A model generated the notes under the pieces. It was not told the DNA's origin. It ran no database searches and was given only the letters and a program-made list of their open reading frames with translations. From RUG12395 sp045541735 (GTDB lineage Bacteria; Bacillota; Clostridia; Oscillospirales; CAG-272): a stretch of DNA of 5,338 bases. This document shows positions 1 to 5,237 of this stretch, in pieces. The translations under genes and the position numbers were made by a program. The DNA lies in NCBI GenBank assembly GCA_045541735.1, contig JAZQJQ010000062.1:1-5338 (forward strand), read 5' to 3'. The first letter of the stretch is position 1, and every line of letters begins with the position of its first letter.

Positions 1-2127
1 GGCGGCTCTAGCCTTTGCGGCAAGGCGGTTGATGGAATTTTCAACGGTGTCGCGTGCAACGAGCATAAGGTCTGCAAGCTCGTCGATGATTATAACGATA
101 TACGGCATCTTCTCGTAACCGGGAACACCGTTTACGGTGCCGTTGTAGTCGCCGATGTTACGCGCGCCCACTTCCTCTATAAGTCCGAAGCGGCGCTCCA
201 TTTCGTTTACCGCCCAGCTCAGTGCACCCGCCGCCTTCTGCGGCTCGGTAACTACGGGTACAAGCAGATGGGGGATGCCGTTATAGGTTCCAAGCTCTAC
301 TCGCTTGGGGTCGACCAGTATAAGGCGGAGATCATCGGGCGAGGTGCGGTACAGCATGCTTACAAGCAGGCTGTTGATACATACGGATTTACCCATACCG
401 GTAGCACCGGCAACAAGCATGTGGGGCATCTTTGCAATGTCGCAGAATACGGGCACGCCCGCAACGTCAACTCCGAGCGCCGCCAAAAGCTTGCGCTTTT
501 TGTTTTCTTCGCAGGTGAACTGCTTACTTGCGATAAGCTCGCGCAGATAAACGGTTGCGGCGGTCTTGTTGGGTACTTCGATACCTACGGCAGCCTTGCC
601 GGGGATGGGCGCCTCTATTCTTACACCCATGCTTGCAAGGCTTAGTGCTATATCGTCCACGCGGTTGGCAATGGACTTAACGCTCGTACCCGCCTCAGGC
701 TGAAGCTCGTATCTTGTAATGGTCGGGCCGACGGAAACACTGGTTATTTTTGTGTAAACGCGGAAGGATGCAAGCGTCTCGACAAGGCGCTGTGCATTCG
801 CCTGCATCTCTGCCGTCATATCCGCGGACTTAGGCTTTTCGGGTACCGCAAGCAGGGAGATGGGGGGAGTGCGGTATTCCGCCTTAGGCTTAGGCTTTTC
901 CGGCTCCTTGGGCGCATCCGCCTCAAGTATCGCGTTTTGCTTGGATTCGGTAATATCGTCGGGCAGCTCCTCCGGGTCCTCGAGACCGGAGAGATCGTTT
1001 ACCTTGTCAGGGTCGCCTATTCCGAATATATCCTCAAGGTCGGGCAGTATCATTTTGCCGTTTGCGGGAGCGGATTCTGCGGGCTCGTCCTGCTTTGCGG
1101 GCTCTGCGGGTACGGGTGCAGGTGAAGGCGCCTCTTCCTTTGGTCCTTCTGCAGGATCTTCGGCAACGGTCTCCTCAATAGGCTCGTCCTCGACGTCATA
1201 TAAGCCGTTATCCTCGCCCATAGACACGTTTATAACGGGTGCAGGGATATCAGCTGCAGCACGTTCTGTTTTGCGCGCAGACTTTCTAAGCTCTGCGCCG
1301 TCTTCCTCGGGGTCGCGGAAAAATCCGTCCTCCTCTGCCGCAAGCTCTGCCTTTTTCAGCATATTTGCGGTACGGCGCACTTCTTCCTTTTCAATGCGGA
1401 GCCTTTCAAGTCTTTCTTCCTCAGCGGCGATCTCCGCCTCGCGGCGCTCGTTGCGCAGCTCTCGCTTCTCGGCGCTGACCTTGAGGGTGTAGCGCACGTA
1501 TATCCAGATGTCCTTAGGGGTTATCGAAAGGAACAGCATAGTCATCACAACGGTAAGACATACGGTGATAAGGAAGGTGCAGAATCTGCCCACGGTCTTT
1601 GTAAGAGCAAAGGAAAGCAGACCGCCGACGGCTCCGCCGCCTTTTCCGAGCGTAAGAAGTCCCTTGATAACGGGCTCGGCGGTATAACAGGTGTGTATGA
1701 AAGCGGAAAGCGATGCAACAAGCAGGAGTGAGAAGATAATACTTCCCGCACGCGAGTCATCCTCCACGATCTTACGCCATCTCCAGCCGAATACGGTAAG
1801 TATCGCGGGAATTGCCCACGCGCCCCAGCCGAACGTACCGAAGCAGAGCACGTGCGCCCATTTGCCGAGAAAACCGGTGGTGCTTCCCGAAATAAGGAAT
1901 ACAAGCACAAGAATTGCGCATAATACGAACAGATAGGGCATTACCTTATTTACCGCGCTGTTCGGGTTCGGGGGGATATGTACGCGCAGCTGTTCCGTGT
2001 GCGGCTCCCTTTCCTGCTCCTTCTTTTTCTTTGCGGGAGAGGGACTTATTTCTGCCGTTTTCTTTCTTTCGGCAGGCTTTTTATTGTTATCGGAGGGCTT
2101 TTTGCCTTTAGTTTTTTCGTTTGCCAT
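1..2127 (-). CDS. ftsK: DNA translocase FtsK/SpoIIIE, N-terminal 709 residues (3' end cut by window edge)
   Basis: This is a membrane-anchored hexameric ATPase that pumps double-stranded DNA during chromosome segregation at the division or sporulation septum. The start is ATG at 2127, preceded by AAAGGAGT about 6 bases upstream. Residues 1-60 are basic and cytoplasmic. Hydrophobic segments lie at about 62-80, 91-115, 128-146 and 164-202; the last is long enough for two. Residues 216-266 form a charged E/R-rich helix, possibly a coiled coil. Residues 267-415 are an acidic Pro/Ala/Glu linker ending in a KPKPK run. The alpha domain begins near PPISLLAVP (421-429) and includes VGPTITRYEL (466-475) and EAPIPGK (505-511). 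Walker A is GATGMGKS (574-581) and Walker B is IVIIIDELADLM, with D682 and E683. The frame is still open at NRLAAKARAA, just before the usual conserved GIHL block, so the rest of the motor and the DNA-reading gamma domain lie outside. The family is certain. Whether its role is FtsK- or SpoIIIE-like cannot be decided here. Confidence 0.97.
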   Translation of the reverse strand, partial: MANEKTKGKKPSDNNKKPAERKKTAEISPSPAKKKKEQEREPHTEQLRVHIPPNPNSAVNKVMPYLFVLCAILVLVFLISGSTTGFLGKWAHVLCFGTFGWGAWAIPAILTVFGWRWRKIVEDDSRAGSIIFSLLLVASLSAFIHTCYTAEPVIKGLLTLGKGGGAVGGLLSFALTKTVGRFCTFLITVCLTVVMTMLFLSITPKDIWIYVRYTLKVSAEKRELRNERREAEIAAEEERLERLRIEKEEVRRTANMLKKAELAAEEDGFFRDPEEDGAELRKSARKTERAAADIPAPVINVSMGEDNGLYDVEDEPIEETVAEDPAEGPKEEAPSPAPVPAEPAKQDEPAESAPANGKMILPDLEDIFGIGDPDKVNDLSGLEDPEELPDDITESKQNAILEADAPKEPEKPKPKAEYRTPPISLLAVPEKPKSADMTAEMQANAQRLVETLASFRVYTKITSVSVGPTITRYELQPEAGTSVKSIANRVDDIALSLASMGVRIEAPIPGKAAVGIEVPNKTAATVYLRELIASKQFTCEENKKRKLLAALGVDVAGVPVFCDIAKMPHMLVAGATGMGKSVCINSLLVSMLYRTSPDDLRLILVDPKRVELGTYNGIPHLLVPVVTEPQKAAGALSWAVNEMERRFGLIEEVGARNIGDYNGTVNGVPGYEKMPYIVIIIDELADLMLVARDTVENSINRLAAKARAA

Positions 2128-2161
2128 GGCTACTCCTTTTAAATATACAGATACATAGTTT

Positions 2162-2191
2162 ATCATACCACATCGGCAACGTAAATTACAA
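2162..2191 (-). promoter_or_regulatory. Probable sigma-A promoter of ftsK (extended -10)
   Basis: Read on the minus strand, a -35 TTGTAA (2186-2191) is separated by 18 bases from a -10 TATGAT (2162-2167). The -10 is preceded by TGG, which makes the extended TGn form. Transcription would start near 2155, giving a leader of about 28 bases that contains the AAAGGAGT ribosome binding site of ftsK. This is read by eye against the consensus, without experimental support. Confidence 0.6.
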
Positions 2192-2226
2192 CTCAAATTT
2201 ATTAATGTAACGAATTTTTAACATTT

Positions 2227-2233
2227 GGTGATC
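2227..2233 (+). promoter_or_regulatory. Unusual ribosome binding site of the first TSUP half gene (GGTGATC)
   Basis: The start codon at 2235 lacks an AGGAGG. Instead GGTGATC sits one base before the ATG. This matches the downstream part of the full anti-16S complement AAGGAGGTGATC, and in that alignment the missing AGG core would fall at ordinary spacing. It supports the ATG at 2235 but predicts moderate initiation strength. I see no confident promoter for this gene in 2168-2226. Confidence 0.45.
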
Positions 2234-2234
2234 T

Positions 2235-2609
2235 ATGAAGGATTTTTCAAGGCTCGGCAAGGTTCTTTTTTTGTCCCTTATCGGCATCGCGGCAGGCACA
2301 GTGAACGGACTGCTGGGGTCGGGCGCCGGGATAGTGCTTATCTATGCCCTGCGCGCAATATACAGCGAAATGGGGGAAAGGGAGCTTTTTACACTGTCGT
2401 TGTGCACGGTGTTCTTTCTTACGCTCTCATCAGCGCTTTTTTACGGTGCGCACGGAAGGTATTCGCTTGCCGATTTTCTGCCGTATGCGCTTCCTGCGGC
2501 TATCGGCGGTTTTATCGGCTCGCTTGTCCTTGCCCGTATTAATACGCGTCTTCTCAAAAAGGTCTTTTGCGGTATACTGATAGTCTCGGGAATTTTGATG
2601 CTGAGGTGA
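2235..2609 (+). CDS. Half-length TauE/SafE (TSUP) family membrane protein, first of a pair
   Basis: This 124-residue, very hydrophobic protein resembles one repeat of the TauE/SafE family, whose usual members are about 240-260 residues with two such repeats. Family members export or import sulfite, sulfoacetate and similar small anions; the substrate here is unknown. The N-terminus MKDFSRLGK is basic and probably cytoplasmic. Helix 1 (about 10-39) carries the Gly-rich family motif GTVNGLLGSGAG (21-32). Helix 2 covers about 51-70 and helix 3 about 79-100. The segment NTRLLKK (103-109) then leads into helix 4, VFCGILIVSGILML (110-123), the typical end of a TSUP repeat. The stop codon lies inside the ribosome binding site of the next gene, so the two are almost certainly co-translated. 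Family assignment comes from motif and topology. That it works with its partner as a heteromer is inferred. Confidence 0.85.
   Translation: MKDFSRLGKVLFLSLIGIAAGTVNGLLGSGAGIVLIYALRAIYSEMGERELFTLSLCTVFFLTLSSALFYGAHGRYSLADFLPYALPAAIGGFIGSLVLARINTRLLKKVFCGILIVSGILMLR
2603..2609 (+). promoter_or_regulatory. Ribosome binding site of the second TSUP half gene, overlapping the upstream stop codon
   Basis: GAGGTGA lies at useful spacing before the ATG at 2612, and its TGA is the stop codon of the preceding gene. This decides the start. The longer open frame from a TTG at 2567 has no ribosome binding site and would overlap the upstream gene by 43 bases. Confidence 0.85.
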
Positions 2610-2611
2610 AT

Positions 2612-2986
2612 ATGCTTGATATTATTGCTGCGTTCGCCTGCGGAGTGCTGAGCGGTATGGGTGTCGGCAGCGGCGGACTGTTTATGATATATCTTCTCCT
2701 TGTACGGGACGTGCCCCAGCTTACAGCGCAGGGGTTGAATCTTTTGTTCTTTCTCTGTTCTGCGGGCGCATCACTGCCCGTAAGCTTGAAAAAGCACCGC
2801 CCGAGCCTGCGCGCCCTTTGTATGCTCTGCCTTTTCGGCATTGCGGGCACGTATCTCGGCACGCGCCTCGGCGGTGCGCTAGATGCACGTGTGCTGAAAA
2901 AGTGCTTCGGCGCCCTTATTGCCGTTTCCGGCGCCGCGGGGCTTGCCGGGGGAAGGAAAAATACCGGAAAACAGAGTAGAATTTAG
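2612..2986 (+). CDS. Half-length TauE/SafE (TSUP) family membrane protein, second of a pair
   Basis: This protein also has 124 residues, the same length as its upstream neighbour, from which it is separated by two bases. It is a diverged copy of the same fold. Helix 1 (about 4-31) holds GVLSGMGVGSGG (11-22), with the same glycine spacing as GTVNGLLGSGAG in the partner. Helix 2 covers about 42-59, followed by the basic loop KKHR (60-63). Helix 3 is about 67-90. DARVLKK (91-97) leads into helix 4, CFGALIAVSGAAGLAGG (98-114), and the tail RKNTGKQSRI is basic. The shared pattern R-[LV]-LKK-x-F-x(3)-I-x-VSG marks the end of one TSUP repeat in both proteins. The basic loop and tail suggest that both termini are cytoplasmic, as expected for the second half of an 8-helix transporter. 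The substrate is not predictable from the sequence. Confidence 0.85.
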   Translation: MLDIIAAFACGVLSGMGVGSGGLFMIYLLLVRDVPQLTAQGLNLLFFLCSAGASLPVSLKKHRPSLRALCMLCLFGIAGTYLGTRLGGALDARVLKKCFGALIAVSGAAGLAGGRKNTGKQSRI

Positions 2987-3034
2987 TCCTTCACGATAGC
3001 GGGGGCGTTCTGTGTTTCCAAAAGCTTATTTTTG

Positions 3035-3062
3035 TTGCTTTTTCAAAAATGTGTGATAAAAT
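3035..3062 (+). promoter_or_regulatory. Probable promoter of the metallo-beta-lactamase gene (extended -10)
   Basis: TTGCTT (3035-3040) is followed after 16 bases by TAAAAT (3057-3062), which is preceded by TGA and so has the extended TGn element. The start site would be near 3069, with a 5' leader of about 77 bases. The leader contains two copies of GATCAT about 18 bases apart (3075 and 3093 region), a possible but unproven operator. The rest of 2987-3145 shows no gene and no convincing terminator for the TSUP pair. Confidence 0.5.
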
Positions 3063-3145
3063 ATACTCATAGTTGATCATAATCAGCTCCGATCATCAAT
3101 TGCAAGAAACTGTTTTATTCGTCCCTTCAAAAGGAGTTCACATTC

Positions 3146-4570
3146 ATGAAAAAGATCACTTCTTGGTGCTTGGCTTTTATTTTGTGGATCATATCAGCTT
3201 TTGTGTTGATAATGGCATTAGCATATTTGCCGAGCTTATCCGGATTTTTAATGCTGTTGGCGGGTATTTTATCAATACCCATAAAGCCAATCAGGCTTTT
3301 TAGACAAAAAATATTCCGAAAAAAGGCGATTTCGGTTCTTGTGGTTTTTCTATTGGTGTTGGCAGGGCTCATCACTGCTCCCGAAACGCCTGCATCCGAT
3401 GATAGATCCGGGGAAAATATACAAGCGCAGGTTACTACAGATGAAATAACGGATATTCCATCAACCGCTCTCCCCACGACGGAACCTCCCACGACGGAAC
3501 CTCCCGCAACGGAACCTCCCGCGGTCGTTGAACCCGTTGTTCCTCAAAACTCCACGTTCAGCATTCACTTCATAGATGTAGGACAGGCTGATGCTGCGCT
3601 TGTAGAGTGCGATGGGCAGTATATGCTTATAGACGGCGGTAACAAGGCAGATTCTAACGTAATATATTCTGTTTTGAAAAACAGAAATGTGTCCAAGCTG
3701 CACATAGTAGTGGCAACACATTCACATGAGGATCATATCGGCGGAATACCGGGTGCTTACAATTTTGCCGGTGCGGATATCACGCTTTGCCCTGTTAAGG
3801 ATTTTGACAGTAACGCTTTTGCCTCGTTTAAGAATTATGCCGAAAGTGTAGGCGGTGGTATTACCGTTCCTTCGGTGGGCGATAAGTACACACTCGGCAG
3901 TGCTGTGATTGAGATACTCGGTGTAAACAGCACACCCGAAACTAACAATACCTCAATTGTGCTTGTAATAACCTATGGCGAAACAAGATTCTTGTTTACA
4001 GGAGATGCAGAAAGAGAAGCTGAGCAGGTCATATTGGATTCGGGTGTTGATCTGTCGGCTGCTCTGCTGAAGGTCGGACATCACGGCAGTGAAAATTCAA
4101 CTACTTATCCGTTTTTGCGTGAGATCATGCCAGAATACGCTGTTATCTCGGTCGGAGAGGGCAACACGTACGGGCATCCTACAGATGCGGCTTTAAGTCG
4201 ATTGAGAGATGCCGATGTAAAGGTCTATCGCACTGATATGCAGGGTGATATTTTCTGTGTGAGTGACGGAAAAAATATTACCGTTAGCGTAGAGCGTAAT
4301 CCCGATGCGGATACTTTATCGGGGTCTTCGGTAATTGTGCCGCCTGCTACAGAGCCGCCCGCTACGGAAGCTCCCGTTACGGAATTGCCTGTGACCGAAC
4401 AGCCGCCTATCGGTACAGATTACGTGCTTAACACTGACAGCAAAAAATTCCACTATCCGTCTTGCAACAGCGCCAAAAAGATCAAGGATGAAAACAAGGC
4501 ATACCACACAGGAACAAGAGACGAGCTTATCGCAATGGGATATGACCCCTGCGGTAATTGCGATCCGTAA
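3146..4570 (+). CDS. Membrane-anchored ComEC-type metallo-beta-lactamase protein with C-terminal Ada-like Cys/His motif
   Basis: This 474-residue protein starts at ATG 3146 with AAGGAG 9 bases upstream. Three hydrophobic segments lie at about 5-27, 28-47 and 61-78. The basic loop IRLFRQKIFRKK (49-60) lies between the last two. With a basic N-terminus this puts everything after residue 80 outside the cell. A Thr/Glu/Pro linker (107-133) contains TTEPP repeats. The metallo-beta-lactamase domain (about 136-385) resembles the C-terminal domain of ComEC/Rec2: FIDVGQADA (142-150), the metal motif THSHEDH (H192, H194, D196, H197), FTGD (D287), GHHGS (311-315) and GHPT (343-346). A second Pro/Thr linker (about 398-421) leads to a small C-terminal domain with H436, C440, C469 and C472 (FHYPSC...GYDPCGNC), which resembles the zinc-binding motif of Ada. 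ComEC domains of this type are thought to be nucleases or phosphodiesterases. Hydrolysis of extracellular DNA or another phosphodiester is plausible but not shown. There is no ComEC permease domain, so this is not complete ComEC. Confidence 0.9.
   Translation: MKKITSWCLAFILWIISAFVLIMALAYLPSLSGFLMLLAGILSIPIKPIRLFRQKIFRKKAISVLVVFLLVLAGLITAPETPASDDRSGENIQAQVTTDEITDIPSTALPTTEPPTTEPPATEPPAVVEPVVPQNSTFSIHFIDVGQADAALVECDGQYMLIDGGNKADSNVIYSVLKNRNVSKLHIVVATHSHEDHIGGIPGAYNFAGADITLCPVKDFDSNAFASFKNYAESVGGGITVPSVGDKYTLGSAVIEILGVNSTPETNNTSIVLVITYGETRFLFTGDAEREAEQVILDSGVDLSAALLKVGHHGSENSTTYPFLREIMPEYAVISVGEGNTYGHPTDAALSRLRDADVKVYRTDMQGDIFCVSDGKNITVSVERNPDADTLSGSSVIVPPATEPPATEAPVTELPVTEQPPIGTDYVLNTDSKKFHYPSCNSAKKIKDENKAYHTGTRDELIAMGYDPCGNCDP
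3476..3520 (+). repeat. Three tandem 15-base coding repeats (TTEPP/ATEPP linker)
   Basis: Units ACGACGGAACCTCCC at 3476-3490 and 3491-3505 are identical. The third, 3506-3520, differs by two bases at its start (GCAACGG...). They encode TTEPP, TTEPP and ATEPP (residues 111-125). Near identity at the DNA level points to recent slippage or duplication. A related but more diverged series (ATEPP, ATEAP, VTELP, VTEQP) is encoded at about 4343-4408, on the other side of the catalytic domain. Confidence 0.9.
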
Positions 4571-4577
4571 GGTTAGC

Positions 4578-4712
4578 GGGCTTGTTTGCGGGACGTCGAG
4601 GGCGCCGTCCCCTACGGTTTTTATCGTTTCTCCGCTGTAGGGGAGGGGCTTGTTTCTCCCGCATATCGCGGCAATGAAATGCACGGACGACCGATGGTCG
4701 CCCCTACGGTTG
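4578..4712. repeat. Cluster of short GC-rich palindromic intergenic repeats
   Basis: This non-coding stretch holds three hairpin modules. Module A is GGGACG/CGTCCC at 4590-4595 and 4606-4611. Module B is GGGAG/CTCCC at 4641-4645 and 4656-4660. Module C is GGACGACC/GGTCGCCC at 4685-4692 and 4696-4703 (one mismatch, loop GAT). A larger inverted repeat joins A and B: TCCCCTAC (4608-4615) with GTAGGGGA (4637-4644). GGGCTTGTTT occurs twice (4578-4587, 4646-4655). CCCCTACGG occurs at 4609-4617 and 4701-4709, and again after rpsO at 5187-5195. This looks like a REP- or MITE-like family. Module A followed by GGTTTTTAT could help terminate the upstream gene, but the T run is several bases from the stem. 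Confidence 0.7.
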
Positions 4713-4767
4713 AAGAGAAAACCCATAAAAATCTAAAAAATTAGGGCAAAAAATTTACTTTTTCCTA

Positions 4768-4796
4768 TTTACAATTGAAAAAATATGTGTTAGAAT
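4768..4796 (+). promoter_or_regulatory. Strong sigma-A promoter of rpsO
   Basis: TTTACA (4768-4773), 17 bases, then TAGAAT (4791-4796). Each box has a single mismatch to consensus, and TGT before the -10 makes it an extended -10. The A/T-rich stretch upstream (about 4720-4767, with several A and T runs) could act as an UP element. Transcription would start near 4803, giving a leader of about 105 bases. Confidence 0.8.
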
Positions 4797-4802
4797 GTCA
4801 GC

Positions 4803-4907
4803 TGTGAACCTTTGCCACGGACTGCGGCTAAAAATCCCCGAGCTTTTTGGGGTAATCACCTGCCCGCCCTCTGTGACATCGGAAATATAAAAAAGAGGTG
4901 AAAAACT
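4803..4907 (+). promoter_or_regulatory. Structured rpsO leader with possible Shine-Dalgarno sequestration
   Basis: The leader is long for a single ribosomal gene and contains several pairings. CTGTG (4802-4806) can pair with CACGG (4816-4820), including one G-U pair. CCCCGA (4836-4841) pairs with TTGGGG (4847-4852), including one G-U pair, around a 5-base loop. TCACCT (4856-4861) is perfectly complementary to AGGTGA (4896-4901), which contains the rpsO ribosome binding site. An alternative pairing of GTGAACC (4804-4810) with GGT and TCAC (4851-4859, AA bulged) would compete for the same TCAC. S15 is known to repress its own mRNA in several bacteria through different leader folds. That this leader is such a site is inferred. 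Confidence 0.5.
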
Positions 4908-5177
4908 ATGGCACTCCAGAAGGACACTAAGCAGGAAATCATTACCACTTACGCTACTCATGAGGGCGATACCGGATCCCCCGAGGTTCAGGTAGCTATC
5001 CTCACCAACCGCATCAACTCTCTTAACGAGCACCTTAAGGCTAACCCCAAGGATCATCACAGCCGCCGCGGTCTTCTTAAGATGGTTGGTCACCGCCGCA
5101 ATCTTCTTGCTTATCTCCAGAAGAAGGATATCGAGCGTTATCGCGCTATTATCGCTAAGCTCGGCATCCGTAAGTAA
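4908..5177 (+). CDS. rpsO: 30S ribosomal protein S15
   Basis: This is a primary 16S rRNA-binding protein of the small subunit. It binds the three-way junction of helices 20-22 in the central domain and nucleates platform assembly. At 89 residues including Met it has the usual family length. The family signatures are GDTGSPEVQ (20-28), the loop KDHHSRRGLLKMVGHRRNLLAYL (48-70; H42, D49 and S52 correspond to the conserved rRNA contacts), and the C-terminal KLGIRK. The start is fixed by AGAGGTG 7 bases before the ATG. It is transcribed from its own promoter. In many bacteria pnp follows rpsO, but no pnp start is seen in the remaining 160 bases. Confidence 0.99.
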   Translation: MALQKDTKQEIITTYATHEGDTGSPEVQVAILTNRINSLNEHLKANPKDHHSRRGLLKMVGHRRNLLAYLQKKDIERYRAIIAKLGIRK

Positions 5178-5192
5178 TCCGAATATCCCCTA

Positions 5193-5237
5193 CGGAGGCG
5201 GCACTCTGCCGCCTCCGAGGACTATACGGAGCTTTTT
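5193..5237 (+). terminator. Probable rpsO terminator or attenuator with two competing hairpins
   Basis: A perfect 10-base stem CGGAGGCGGC/GCCGCCTCCG (5193-5202, 5208-5217; loop ACTCT) lies 15 bases after the rpsO stop. It is not followed directly by a T run. A second, weaker stem CTCCG/CGGAG (5213-5217, 5227-5231) is followed immediately by CTTTTTAT. It shares its 5' arm with the 3' arm of the strong stem, so only one of the two can form. The strong hairpin alone may pause polymerase or protect the mRNA end. Confidence 0.55.

Noticed and set aside
860..1492. A 210-residue plus-strand frame rich in serine
   Set aside because: It lies opposite the acidic linker of ftsK. Its Ser-rich composition is the reverse-strand reading of Glu- and Ala-rich codons, and the ftsK frame has clear family motifs on both sides.
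2567..2611. A TTG start that would lengthen the second TSUP gene by 15 residues
   Set aside because: There is no ribosome binding site before it and it overlaps the previous gene. The ATG at 2612 has GAGGTGA at proper spacing and gives a protein that begins directly at helix 1.
3020..3043. AAAAGC/GCTTTT stem followed by T residues as a terminator for the TSUP pair
   Set aside because: It has only six mostly A-T pairs around an 11-base loop, and it overlaps the -35 region of the next promoter. It is too weak to call.
3073..3303. A 76-residue plus-strand frame near the start of the metallo-beta-lactamase gene
   Set aside because: It overlaps the N-terminal membrane segments of that gene in another frame and starts without a ribosome binding site.
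4316..4726. A 136-residue minus-strand frame across the end of the metallo-beta-lactamase gene and the repeats
   Set aside because: It lies opposite a clear coding sequence and the palindromic repeat cluster. Its odd composition comes from those repeats and I see no ribosome binding site.
4755..5093. A 112-residue minus-strand frame over the rpsO promoter, leader and gene
   Set aside because: It overlaps rpsO, whose identity is certain, and has no recognisable family features.
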